Assembly: GCF_016863095.1 (NCBI RefSeq)
Contig: NZ_BOOF01000012.1
Span: 62,001 to 126,000 of the forward strand
Direction of reading: 5' to 3'
Length of the DNA stretch: 64,000 nucleotides
Source: Microbispora siamensis
GTDB taxonomy: Bacteria > Actinomycetota > Actinomycetes > Streptosporangiales > Streptosporangiaceae
Below, piece by piece: positions 26,167-34,281 of the stretch. The position numbers and the translations under genes were made by a program. The notes beneath the pieces were generated by a model that made no database searches, was not told the origin of the DNA, and saw only the letters and a program-made list of their open reading frames with translations. Position 1 is the stretch's first letter; every line of letters starts with the position of its first letter.

Positions 26167-26946
26167 TCAGGTGACGGGAACGGAGGCGGGAACGGTGCGC
26201 ACGGCGACGCCGGCGGCGGTGAGAGCGTCGTGCTGGTCCCGGGGGATGTTCTCGTCGGTGACGACCACGTCGAGCCGGTCGAGCCCGCAGACCGCGCCGA
26301 ACGCCGTACGGGTGAACTTCCCCGAGTCGCACGCGACGACGACGCGGCGGGCCGAGGCGATCGCGGCCTGTTTGATGGCAACCTCCGGCAGGTCGTGCGC
26401 GGTCAGGCCGTGTTCGGCCGACAGGCCGCAGCAGCCGATCACCGCGGTGTCGAACCGGAGGGCCTTGATCGACGTCTCGGTGAGCGGTCCCACGAAGTTC
26501 ATCTCCCCGTGCCGCACCTCCCCGCCGGGCAGGACGAGGCGGACGCGGGGTGCGCCCGCCAGTTCCTGCGCCGCCTGGAGCGCCAGCGGCAGGATGGTCA
26601 GGCGGCGCTCGCGTACGGCTCGGGCGACTTCGAGCGCGGTCGTGCCGCCGTCGAGCAGCACGGCCTCGCCGTCGGCCAGCAGGCCGGCGACCTCGGCGCC
26701 GATGCGGCGCTTGGCATCGATCGCCTCCCGCTCGCGCACGCCGAACGGCGGCTCCTCGCCCCGCAGCAGCAGGCTCAGGGCGCCGCCGCGAACGCGCCGC
26801 ACCACCCCTTGCTGGGCGAGTTCGTCCAGGTCGCGGCGGATGGTCATCTCGGAGACGCCGTATGCCAGCGCCAGTTCGGACACGGAGACGCTGTCGGACG
26901 TACGCAGCGCGTTCATGATGGCCCGGATCCGTTCGGCACTTTCCAT
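26167..26946 (-). CDS. DeoR/GlpR-family transcriptional regulator
   Basis: 259 aa. N-terminal DeoR HTH (SVSVSELALAYGVSEMTIRR, about 19-38, then DLDELAQQGVVRRVRGGAL) and a DeoRC sensor domain with DGGTTALEVARAV, VIGCCGLSAEHGLTAHD and CDSGKFTRTAF, which binds phosphosugars. ATG 26946. It shares an AT-rich divergent promoter with the WYL regulator and is upstream of the MFS gene. Confidence 0.93.
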   Translation of the reverse strand: MESAERIRAIMNALRTSDSVSVSELALAYGVSEMTIRRDLDELAQQGVVRRVRGGALSLLLRGEEPPFGVREREAIDAKRRIGAEVAGLLADGEAVLLDGGTTALEVARAVRERRLTILPLALQAAQELAGAPRVRLVLPGGEVRHGEMNFVGPLTETSIKALRFDTAVIGCCGLSAEHGLTAHDLPEVAIKQAAIASARRVVVACDSGKFTRTAFGAVCGLDRLDVVVTDENIPRDQHDALTAAGVAVRTVPASVPVT

Positions 26947-27016
26947 GCGTGCATTTGAACACAGCACATGTGCGAAAGCAAATAAATCTACATTGTAAAG
27001 GTGGCAGACTGGTTGC
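26947..27016. promoter_or_regulatory. AT-rich divergent promoter/operator between DeoR and WYL regulators
   Basis: This 70-bp gap serves two divergent regulator genes and is far richer in A+T than its surroundings. It contains a perfect palindrome GCACATGTGC (26964-26973) and the DeoR-operator-like run GCGAAAGCAAATAAAT (26972-26987). Autoregulation by the DeoR protein is likely. Confidence 0.55.
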
Positions 27017-28015
27017 ATGCGCGCGAGCCGGTTGCTGTCCCTGCTGCTCCTGCTACAGACACGCGGCAGGATGACCGCCACCGAGATCGCCGAAGAGCTG
27101 GAGGTTTCGGTCCGCACCGTCTACAGGGATGTCGAGGCCCTGTCGGCCGCCGGTGTGCCCGTCTACGCCGACCGTGGGCCGCTCGGCGGATATCGGCTGC
27201 TCGACGGCTACCGTACCCGCCTGAACGGGCTCACGGTCGAGGAGGCGTCCTCCCTGTTCCTCGCCGGCCTCCCGGGGCCGGCCGCCGAACTCGGGCTCGC
27301 CGACTTCGCCGCCGCGGCGGAGCTGAAGCTGCTGGCCGCGCTGCCGCCCGAGCCGCGTTCCCACGCGGCCAAGATGCGGGAGAGATTCCACCTCGACGTG
27401 CCGGGCTGGTATCGCGGTGCCGACGAGGCGCCGTTCCTCATGGAGGTCGCCGAGGCGGTGTGGGAGGAGCGGATGCTCCGGCTCCGCTACCGCCGATGGG
27501 GACCGACCGAGGTGGAGCGGCTGGTGCATCCCTACGGGCTGGTTCTCAAGGGTGGTTCGTGGTATCTCGCCGCCGCCTGCTCGGGCACGGTGCGGACCTA
27601 CCGGGTGAGCAGGATCATCGAGGCCGAGGTGCTGTCTGAGCGCTTCGAACGGCCGCAGGACTTCGATCTCGCCGATTTCTGGCGCGGTTTCGCCGCGGAG
27701 TTCGCCTCACGCATGTACACGGCCGAGGCGGTGATACGGCTCGCGCCCGGCGCGGAGGACCTGCTCCGATACACCCTGGGGGGAGACGTCGTCGACAAGG
27801 CGCTGGCCGACGGACAGCCGGAGCCCGGCGGGTGGACCCGGCTGACACTGCCGATCGAGTCCCTCACGCACGCCCGGTGGCTGTTCCTGCGCATGGGCGT
27901 CCTCGTGGAGGTGCTGGAGCCGGCCGACCTCCGCGCGCTGATGGCCGAGGCCGTCGCGGACCTGGCCCGCATGTACGGCACGGCGCCGGAGGACGAGCCC
28001 GGCGCCGGACGCTGA
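27017..28015 (+). CDS. WYL-domain HTH transcriptional regulator
   Basis: 332 aa. HTH_11 domain at the N-terminus (MTATEIAEELEVSVRTVYRD, about 19-38), the GGYRLLDGY turn, a central WYL domain with GGSWYLAA (about 174-181), and a WCX C-terminal segment. Such proteins are ligand- or nucleic-acid-responsive regulators. ATG 27017, divergent from the DeoR gene 70 bp away. Confidence 0.92.
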   Translation: MRASRLLSLLLLLQTRGRMTATEIAEELEVSVRTVYRDVEALSAAGVPVYADRGPLGGYRLLDGYRTRLNGLTVEEASSLFLAGLPGPAAELGLADFAAAAELKLLAALPPEPRSHAAKMRERFHLDVPGWYRGADEAPFLMEVAEAVWEERMLRLRYRRWGPTEVERLVHPYGLVLKGGSWYLAAACSGTVRTYRVSRIIEAEVLSERFERPQDFDLADFWRGFAAEFASRMYTAEAVIRLAPGAEDLLRYTLGGDVVDKALADGQPEPGGWTRLTLPIESLTHARWLFLRMGVLVEVLEPADLRALMAEAVADLARMYGTAPEDEPGAGR

Positions 28016-28090
28016 AGCGGACGGCACCGGGTCCCGGCGCGGACTGCCGGGTCGTTCCGGTCTCGGCCCGCGAGGAAGCTGAGTGCGGAA
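28016..28090. other. Non-coding spacer
   Basis: No gene or clear regulatory element; separates the WYL gene from the XRE remnant. Confidence 0.4.
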
Positions 28091-28214
28091 ATCAGTCTTG
28101 CTGCGGCGCAGTCCCGGCACCAGGCGCCGGTAACTCGACGGCAGCCCGGCCTGCTCGGAGGATCTTCGCGCGCCGCGAGGTCAGGAACTCGCGGACCTCT
28201 TCACGGTTGTCCAC
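28091..28214 (-). pseudogene. XRE/MmyB-type regulator, N-terminal remnant with frameshift
   Basis: Reading leftward from GTG 28214, one frame gives VDNREEVREFLTSRRAKI, the typical start of MmyB-like XRE regulators. The continuation is in another frame: SEQAGLPSSYRRLVPGLRRSK, matching the usual QAGLP-x(5)-RRVPGLRR segment. The rest of the gene is missing. So this is a frameshifted stump of a regulator gene; the adjoining cupin gene may once have been its target. Confidence 0.65.
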
Positions 28215-28459
28215 CCCTCGACGGGTACGTCCCGCCCGCGGCCGGTAAGGATGTACTGCTGGTACACCCCATGACGGTGACTCGCTGCGCGCGCCAAGAG
28301 ACGGTTACCTGGCAGGCGTGGGGAGCAGGGCGTGGCCCAGATCAAGGCGCTGACCGGCGCCATCGACCCGGGCAAGATCTCCGACCTCACCCTTCCCCTT
28401 GTCCGCCCGCGCCGGGAGGACCGGCCGCTAACCATCACGCTCACAGACAAGGAACGACC
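28215..28459. other. Upstream region of the cupin gene
   Basis: 245 bp with no gene that I can support. An open frame from GTG 28332 (reading VAQIKALTGAIDPGKISDL) has no recognised relatives and runs into the cupin gene in another frame. AAGGAA before 28460 is the cupin ribosome-binding site. Confidence 0.4.
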
Positions 28460-28870
28460 ATGCAGATCACGCGAAGCTCGATCGACACCGTCAAAGGCCC
28501 GGCAGACTGGTTCACCGGCGAGGTCTACATCGACGCCGTCGCCGCCGCTCCCGCCCCGTCCCGCGTCACCGCCAATCTGGTGCACTTCATGCCCGGGGCG
28601 CGGACCCACTGGCACCGCCACCCGCTGGGCCAGACCGTCTTCGTCACCGAAGGGATCGGCCTGTGCCAGCGTCGGGGCGGGCCGGTCGAGGTCATCCGGC
28701 CCGGTGACCGCGTGCTGTTCGAGGCCGATGAGGAGCACTGGCACGGCGCCGCACCGAACCGGCTGATGGTCCACCTGGCCATCAACGAGAGCGACGCCGA
28801 CCACGACGTCGTGCACTGGCTGACGCCCGTCACCGACGAGCAGTACGCCGCCGCCCCGGCCACCGGATGA
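28460..28870 (+). CDS. Cupin-domain protein
   Basis: 136 aa, single cupin barrel. Metal-binding motif 1 HWHRHPLGQTVFVTEG (His50, His52 region with Glu) and motif 2 EEHWHGA are intact, so a metal ion is expected. This group includes small oxidoreductase- or (R)-mandelonitrile-lyase-like cupins; the reaction is not known. ATG 28460 with AAGGAA upstream. Its stop overlaps the next start (ATGA). Confidence 0.88.
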   Translation: MQITRSSIDTVKGPADWFTGEVYIDAVAAAPAPSRVTANLVHFMPGARTHWHRHPLGQTVFVTEGIGLCQRRGGPVEVIRPGDRVLFEADEEHWHGAAPNRLMVHLAINESDADHDVVHWLTPVTDEQYAAAPATG

Positions 28871-29169
28871 CCCCGCTCTGCCAGACGACACCGAGCCGTC
28901 AACAGGATGGACCAGAGACCGCCCATGCCCCGTTCCACGGCACCGAGCGGATCGGCTACCCGCCCCGCAAGCTGACCACCGACGGCGCCCCCGAACCGGC
29001 TGCGGCCAAGGCCGGGGACATCGCCTACTTCGCGCCGTGGGGCAACCTCGCGCTCTTCTACCGCGACGGTCCCTCAGCCTCCGCCGACCTGCTGATCCTG
29101 GGCCACATCGACGCCGACACCGACCAGCTCGCCAAGGCCCGGCGCATCACCATCCAGACCTCGCCCTGA
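28867..29169 (+). CDS. Cyclophilin-like fold protein, N-terminally shortened
   Basis: 100 aa. The C-terminal 70 residues are the cyclophilin-like (DUF369-type) core: FHGTERIGYPPRKLTTDGAP, AGDIAYFAPWGNLALFYRD, LLILGHIDADTDQLA. The usual N-terminal beta strands ending in a LPLTLTL-type segment are missing and replaced by about 24 unrelated residues, so the protein may be truncated. ATG 28867 overlaps the cupin stop. Role unknown; such proteins often accompany cupins and decarboxylase-like genes. Confidence 0.6.
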   Translation: MTPLCQTTPSRQQDGPETAHAPFHGTERIGYPPRKLTTDGAPEPAAAKAGDIAYFAPWGNLALFYRDGPSASADLLILGHIDADTDQLAKARRITIQTSP

Positions 29170-29198
29170 CCGAGCCGGCACCAGACCCGCACCGGGCC

Positions 29199-29308
29199 CG
29201 TACCGCACACCTTCGAACCGGTAGCCGCAGATCGACGCGGAACACGATGTCGGAGTAGGAGGCGGTGTCGGTCACCACGGCCTCGGGGCGCGGGCCGCCG
29301 TCGCTGCC
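29199..29308 (-). pseudogene. Tn3-family transposase fragment
   Basis: Leftward reading gives DGGPRPEAVVTDTASYSDIVF, the Tn3 transposase catalytic-domain signature, then continues in another frame as ICGYRFEGVR, matching the usual LFGYRF segment. Nothing else of the element remains. It abuts the 3' end of the sigma factor gene. Confidence 0.7.
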
Positions 29309-29310
29309 TC

Positions 29311-30252
29311 TCAACGGCTCAGCGCGGTCTCCCGTTCCACCCGCGACAGCTTGCCCGGATTGCGGACGAAGTAGATCCCGGCGACGAGGCCGTTCTCGAT
29401 CCGCATCGTCACGACGCCGTCGATCTCCCCGTTGATCCTCATGATGAGCCCCGGGTAACCGTTGACCTGCACCGGCTCGACCGACACCTCGGCGCCGAAC
29501 CTGCTCAGGCCCGCGGTAAGCAGGCGGGCCACCTTGCCGGCCCCCACGACCGGCCGCGCCACGGCCCTCTTGATTCCGCCGCCGTCGCTCAGGACGACGA
29601 CGTCGGGGGCGAGGATGTCGAGCAGGCGTTGCAGGTCGCCGGTCTCGACCGCCTGCTGGAAGGCCTGAAGGGCGTCGCGGGTTTCGCTCGGGGAGACGAC
29701 GTCGCGCGGGCGCCGGGCGGCGACGTGTGAGCGGGCGCGGTGGGCGATCTGGCGTACGGCGGCCTGGCTCTTGCCGACGGCTTCGGCGATCTCGTCGTAG
29801 TCCAGGTCGAACACCTCGCGCAGGACGAACACCGCCCGCTCGGTGGGCGTGAGTGTCTCCAGCACCAGCAGCATCGCCGTCGAGACGCTGTCGGCCAGCT
29901 CGACGTCCTCGGCCACGTCCGGCGCGGTCAGCAACGGCTCGGGCAGCCACGGCCCGACGTACGACTCCCTGCGCCGACCGAGCGTACGCAGCCTGCTCAA
30001 CGCCTGGCGGGTGACGATCCGCACCAGGTACGCACGCCGATCCTGCACGGTGCCGAGATCGACGGCCGCCCACCGCAGCCAGGTCTCCTGGAGGACGTCC
30101 TCGGCGTCGGCGGCCGAGCCGAGCATCTCGTAGGCGACGGTGAACAGCAGGTTGCGGTGGGCGACGAACGCCTCCGTGGCCGGATCCGTGACGGAATCCA
30201 TCCGGCCGCCGCCGGCGAGCGGCTCGGCCGCGTCCATTCGTCCCTCGCTCAT
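29311..30252 (-). CDS. sigJ: ECF41-group RNA polymerase sigma factor (SigJ-like) with SnoaL-like domain
   Basis: 313 aa. Sigma-70 region 2 (LLFTVAYEMLGSAADAEDVL then QETWLRW) and region 4 (LTPTERAVFVLREVFDLDYD, EIAEAVGKSQAAVRQIAHRA) are followed by a SnoaL/NTF2-like C-terminal domain. The ECF41 marks are all there: WLPEP in the linker, DGGG-x-K, and NPGKL near the C-terminus; in this group the C-terminal extension tunes activity in place of an anti-sigma factor. ATG 30252 has AGGAG upstream. Two ECF41-type promoters lie in the divergent gap to the SDR gene, one reading into sigJ itself. Confidence 0.93.
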   Translation of the reverse strand: MSEGRMDAAEPLAGGGRMDSVTDPATEAFVAHRNLLFTVAYEMLGSAADAEDVLQETWLRWAAVDLGTVQDRRAYLVRIVTRQALSRLRTLGRRRESYVGPWLPEPLLTAPDVAEDVELADSVSTAMLLVLETLTPTERAVFVLREVFDLDYDEIAEAVGKSQAAVRQIAHRARSHVAARRPRDVVSPSETRDALQAFQQAVETGDLQRLLDILAPDVVVLSDGGGIKRAVARPVVGAGKVARLLTAGLSRFGAEVSVEPVQVNGYPGLIMRINGEIDGVVTMRIENGLVAGIYFVRNPGKLSRVERETALSR

Positions 30253-30296
30253 CAACGACTCCTGCCTCATCGCTCCCGACTGTGCCACACGCACGA

Positions 30297-30323
30297 GACG
30301 CCGGTTCCCGCAGGTCTGTGACA
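30297..30323 (-). promoter_or_regulatory. ECF41-type promoter of sigJ (autoregulation)
   Basis: Leftward: TGTCACA (30323-30317), exactly 16 nt, CGTC (30300-30297), continuing CGTCTCGTG. This is the ECF41 consensus. Confidence 0.85.
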
Positions 30324-30357
30324 CCCGCGGCCGGTGGCGTACGTCACACAGCCGCGC

Positions 30358-30384
30358 TGTCACAGGGGGCGGGTCGCCGGCGTC
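30358..30384 (+). promoter_or_regulatory. ECF41-type promoter of the SDR gene
   Basis: TGTCACA (30358-30364), exactly 16 nt, CGTC (30381-30384), continuing CGTCTCGTG as in the sigJ promoter. Confidence 0.85.
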
Positions 30385-30448
30385 TCGTGTTCGCCAGGAC
30401 GCCGCGCGGACGATCCGCGCGGCACGCGACTCAACGGAGTGAGGACGA

Positions 30449-31192
30449 ATGACGAACTCGGAGCGGACCTCGGTGCTGATCACCGGCGGCAACAAGGGAC
30501 TCGGTTTCGAGGCGGCCCGGCGGCTGGGGGAGGAAGGCTGGACGGTCTTTCTCGGCTCGCGCGACGAGGGCCGAGGCCGGGCGGCCGCCGACAAGCTGAC
30601 CGCCGGCGGCGTCGACGTGATCATGGTCCCGCTCGACGTGACCTCGGACGAGTCGGTGGCCGGTGCCGTACGGCTCGTCCGCGAGCACACCGACCGCCTG
30701 GACGTACTGATCAACAACGCCGGCGCGCCGGGAAGGGTCGTCGCGCCCGCGGAGACGACGGTGGAGGAGATCCATTCCGTCTACGACACCAACGTCTACG
30801 GGCCGATCAGGGTCACGAACGCGTTCCTTCCCCTGCTGCAGGCGGCGGACCATCCGCGGGTGGTGATGGTCTCCAGCGGCGGCGGCTCCTTCGCGGTCGT
30901 GACCGATCCGGATCAGCCCGTCTCGAAAATGCACGAGCTCGCCTACAGCTCGTCGAAGGCGGCGCTGAACATGATCACCGTCCGGTACGCCCAGGCGCTC
31001 CCGAAGATCAAGTTCAACGTCGCCACTCCCGGAGAAGTCGCGAACCGCAAGTTCGCCGCCACCGACATGAACAACCACACCGGTCAGCTGACGGTCACCG
31101 AGGGCACCGATTCGATCGTCAGACTCGCGATGATCGACGCCGACGGGCCGACGGGGATCTTCATCGACCGCCTTGGCCCGATCGGGTGGTGA
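30449..31192 (+). CDS. SDR-family NAD(P)-dependent oxidoreductase, ECF41 target
   Basis: 247 aa classical SDR: TGGNKGLG (12-19), NNAG, SSGGGSF with the catalytic Ser, and YSSSK (YxxxK). ATG 30449 follows AACGGAGTGAGG. ECF41 sigma factors are usually linked to an oxidoreductase or decarboxylase gene that they transcribe; here the promoter match and divergent position make this the obvious target. Substrate unknown. Convergent with helR. Confidence 0.92.
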   Translation: MTNSERTSVLITGGNKGLGFEAARRLGEEGWTVFLGSRDEGRGRAAADKLTAGGVDVIMVPLDVTSDESVAGAVRLVREHTDRLDVLINNAGAPGRVVAPAETTVEEIHSVYDTNVYGPIRVTNAFLPLLQAADHPRVVMVSSGGGSFAVVTDPDQPVSKMHELAYSSSKAALNMITVRYAQALPKIKFNVATPGEVANRKFAATDMNNHTGQLTVTEGTDSIVRLAMIDADGPTGIFIDRLGPIGW

Positions 31193-31225
31193 CCGCCGCC
31201 TCCGGCGGGGGGCGGACGGCCGGCG

Positions 31226-33373
31226 TCAGGAGCCGGTGAGGATGACGAGTCGCTGGGTCGCCCGGGTCATGGCGACATAGCGGTCGACCGCTCCCTCGAT
31301 GCCCTCGCCGAACTTCTCCGGGTCGATGAGGACGACCAGGTCGAACTCGAGCCCCTTCGACAGCTCGGGAGTCAGCGACCGGACGCGGGAGGTCTCCTCG
31401 AACGAGGAGTCGCCGATGACGCAGGCGGTCCCTTCGGCATGCTCGGCGAGCCAGGCGCCGAGAATCGCGCCGAGATCCGAGACGGATCCGTGGACGACGG
31501 GGACGCCACTGCTGCGGATGGAGGTCGGCACGTTGGCGTCCGGGAGAACTGCCCGGATGACCGGCTCGGCCTCCGCCATGACCTCTGCCGGCGTCCGGTA
31601 GTTGATGCTCAGGGAGGCCAGGGTGATCCGGTCGAGCCCGATCCGCTTCAGCCGTTCGTGCCACGACTCGGTGAACCCGTGCCTGGCCTGGGCGCGGTCC
31701 CCGACGATGGTGAAGCTCCGGGACGGGCAGCGCAGCAGCAGCATCTGCCACTCCGCGTCGGTGAGCTCCTGAGCCTCGTCCACGACGATGTGCGCGAACG
31801 GCCCGGCGAGCCGGTCCGGGTCTGCGGTGGGCAGCGCGGACTCGTCGACCAGGGCTTCCTGCAGGTCCTGTCCGCGCAGCATCGACATCACGAGCATCTC
31901 GGAGTCGTCGGCCTCGATCAGGTCGTCGACGACCCGCGCCATGCCCTCGCGCTGGGCCGCGACAGCGGCGTCCTGGCGGCGCCTGCGCCGTGAGGCCTCC
32001 GGGTCGCCGAGCCGCTGCCGCGCCGCGTCCAGGAGCGGCAGGTCGGACACCGTCCACGCCTGGGCGTCCGCGCGCTGCAGCTTCCGTACGTCGTCCACGC
32101 TGAGCCAGGGAGCACACATCCGCAGGTACGCGGGCACCGACCACAGGTCGCCGACGAGGTCGGTCGCTTCGATGAGCGGCCACGCGCGGTTGAAGGTCGT
32201 GAGCAGCTCCCTGTCGCGCAGCAGCGACCTGCGGACCAGCTCGGCCGGGGCGTCGCCGTCGTGCTTGTCCACCAGGATCGTGAGCAGCTCCTCCCAGATC
32301 TGGTCGCGCGCCTCGTTGTGCGGTGTGCCGGGTTCCGGTGCTTCGAACGCCTCGGCCCAATCGTCGGCGCTCAGCAGGATGTCGGACCAGGGGGTCGTGA
32401 CCGTCATCTCCTTGGTGGGCGGGTTCTCGTAGAACCTGACGGCCGGCTCGATGGCCTTCACCAGATCCGCGGACGACTTCAGGCGGGCCACGTCCGGGTC
32501 GGTCTCGACTGCCGCCGCGGCCCCCTCGGGGACGAGGTCCCGCAGGGTGCAGGTCTGGACGCCCTCCTCTCCGAGGCTGGGCAGCACGTCGGCGACGTAG
32601 GCCAGGTAGGGCTGGTGCGGGCCGACGAACAGCACGCCGCCCCGGCGCTGACCGAGGCGAGGGTCGGAGTAGAGGAGGTAGGCGGATCGGTGCAGGGCGA
32701 CGACGGTCTTCCCCGTGCCGGGACCACCGTCGACGACGAGAGCGCCCTCGGACCCCGCTCGGATGATGGCGTCCTGGTCTGCCTGGATGGTGCCGAGCAC
32801 GTCGCGCATCCGCGGCGACCGGCTGCTGCCCAGGCTGGCGATGAAGGCGGACTGGTCGTCGAGCGCGGCGTGCCCTTCGAACCCGTCCGGGGTGAACACC
32901 TCGTCCCAGTAGTCGCTGATCCGGCCGCGGGTCCAGCGATACCTGCGGCGGCTGGTCAGCCCCATCGGGTTGGCGTGGGTGGCTCCGAAGAACGGCTCGG
33001 CCGCGGGGGAGCGCCAGTCGAGCAGCAGCCGGCGGCCCGCGCTGTCGGTGAGGCCGAGCCGTCCGATGTACACGGGTTCGGAGTCGTCCTCGCCGACCAT
33101 GTGTCCGAGGCACAGGTCCAGGCCGAAGCGGCGCAGCACGCGCAGGCGAGCGGTCAGCCGGTGGACCTCCAGGTCCCGGTCCAGCGCCTGCCGGCCTGTG
33201 CCGCCGGGTGCCCTGAGTTCGGCGTCGAGGCGGCCGGACAGCTCGGCGATCGACTGTTCGAGGCTTTCGGCGATGGCCGCGAAGTACCGCTCATCGGCGG
33301 CGATCAGCTTCGGATCGGCCTTGTGGGCGAGGTGGTCGGGAAGGTCGAACGCGCTGGTGGGCAGCGGGTTCAC
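31226..33373 (-). CDS. helR: RNA-polymerase-recycling HelD-like ATPase, rifamycin-resistance type (HelR)
   Basis: 715 aa SF1 helicase-like protein. N-terminal coiled-coil arm (about 20-85), Walker A DGGPGTGKT (about 215-223), DEAQE, and C-terminal motifs VGDRAQARHG, SINYRTP and a terminal YVAMTRATQRLVIL. HelR/HelD proteins bind RNA polymerase, release nucleic acids and, in HelR, displace rifamycins. GTG 33373 has GGAG upstream. A rifamycin-associated-element-like palindrome lies 338 bp upstream, in agreement with the HelR assignment and a rifamycin-inducible leader. Confidence 0.9.
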   Translation of the reverse strand: MNPLPTSAFDLPDHLAHKADPKLIAADERYFAAIAESLEQSIAELSGRLDAELRAPGGTGRQALDRDLEVHRLTARLRVLRRFGLDLCLGHMVGEDDSEPVYIGRLGLTDSAGRRLLLDWRSPAAEPFFGATHANPMGLTSRRRYRWTRGRISDYWDEVFTPDGFEGHAALDDQSAFIASLGSSRSPRMRDVLGTIQADQDAIIRAGSEGALVVDGGPGTGKTVVALHRSAYLLYSDPRLGQRRGGVLFVGPHQPYLAYVADVLPSLGEEGVQTCTLRDLVPEGAAAAVETDPDVARLKSSADLVKAIEPAVRFYENPPTKEMTVTTPWSDILLSADDWAEAFEAPEPGTPHNEARDQIWEELLTILVDKHDGDAPAELVRRSLLRDRELLTTFNRAWPLIEATDLVGDLWSVPAYLRMCAPWLSVDDVRKLQRADAQAWTVSDLPLLDAARQRLGDPEASRRRRRQDAAVAAQREGMARVVDDLIEADDSEMLVMSMLRGQDLQEALVDESALPTADPDRLAGPFAHIVVDEAQELTDAEWQMLLLRCPSRSFTIVGDRAQARHGFTESWHERLKRIGLDRITLASLSINYRTPAEVMAEAEPVIRAVLPDANVPTSIRSSGVPVVHGSVSDLGAILGAWLAEHAEGTACVIGDSSFEETSRVRSLTPELSKGLEFDLVVLIDPEKFGEGIEGAVDRYVAMTRATQRLVILTGS

Positions 33374-33710
33374 GTCATCAGCTCCGATCTGGGTCGCTTG
33401 CGACCATTACGCGCACCAAGGCGCCCGAACCAGCGCGACGAACCCGGTGACCATGACGAGCAGGCGTGGACACCTATGGCTGTTGCCGGTTCGGGTCGCC
33501 AGGCTGCGCAGGTTCTCGTGTTCGTGGGTTCTGGCGCGACGATCCCGCGTGGTTCAGGCGAGCACCGGCGGCCTTTCCCGGCCGGCCGCGTCGAGCCCCG
33601 TCACGGGCTCGACGCCCCCGCGGGACCCGTACGTCGACAACGACACACGCACGTCGCCTCCCCCGTTTTCCGCAGGCGCTGCTTCCGGGCGACGATTTTG
33701 CGGCACGACC
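33374..33710 (-). promoter_or_regulatory. Long helR leader with attenuator-like hairpin
   Basis: About 340 bp with no credible gene on either strand separate helR from the RAE-like site. It contains an 11-bp perfect stem (33588-33598 with 33605-33615, 6-nt loop) plus GC-rich secondary structure next to it. If transcription starts near the RAE the mRNA has a leader of roughly 310 nt, compatible with attenuation control (inference). Confidence 0.5.
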
Positions 33711-33730
33711 GGGGTCTTGCCGCAAGCCCC
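33711..33730. promoter_or_regulatory. Rifamycin-associated element (RAE)-like palindrome
   Basis: Read leftward it is GGGGCTTGCGGCAAG followed by ACCCC, essentially the RAE inverted repeat known upstream of rifamycin-inactivating genes and helR. Rightward, its TTGCCG (33717-33722) is 17 bp from TATACG (33740-33745), a good promoter pointing away from helR. Leftward, TTGCGG is followed by CAAAAT at 19 bp. Confidence 0.75.
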
Positions 33731-33875
33731 CCTGTCCGCTATACGTTGAAAATGGAAAGGAGCGGGAGTCCTCGCTCTCTCCATCGCCTGAGCGCGCGCC
33801 GGACCCGCGTGTCCGCTAGAGCCGAGCCGCTGCCTCCGTCACCACGAAGCCGGCCACAGTTCGAGCGACGCCTTC

Positions 33876-34281
33876 TTGACGGCCCCAACTCCTACAGCGA
33901 ACATCGTGTTCATCTGCTCTGGCGTCGAGAATCCGGAGCGGAAGCCCGCGGTCGTCGCCGGCTTCCGCGGCGGGCGCTACATCTCGGCTGAAGCCGGCTT
34001 GCGCGGCGAATGGCGGCCCGGCGGCTCGTCCAAAGCCGGCTTCGACGCCTACGCCACCTCGAAGCAGTGCAACCTCGCCACCGTGCTCGCGTTCGCGCGT
34101 GAGACTCCGCGGCTGCGCTTCAACGCGGTCGAACCGGGCTTCAATCCGGGCACCGGCCTCGGGCCGCGACGCGAACGCCGCCGCCCGGTTTCTGGCGAAG
34201 TACGTCGCCGGGCCGCTCGCGCCCCTCATCAAGTACTGGAGCACCCCGAAACGTGCCGCCCGGATGATCACGGGGTACTGA
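33876..34281 (+). pseudogene. SDR oxidoreductase remnant, frameshifted
   Basis: The reading begins mid-fold (NIVFICSGVENPERKPAVV), passes the YATSK catalytic motif and VEPGFNPGTGLG, then must change frame near 34160 to continue as RDANAAARFLAKYVAGPLAP and KRAARMITG, where it changes frame again. The Rossmann N-terminus is absent. It is the C-terminal half of a protochlorophyllide-reductase-like SDR, no longer functional. Confidence 0.75.

Noticed and set aside
33752..33991. Gene starting right after the RAE-overlapping promoter
   Set aside because: ATG 33752 opens a frame with Arg/Ser-rich translation and no motif; the meaningful SDR remnant is in another frame from about 33876.
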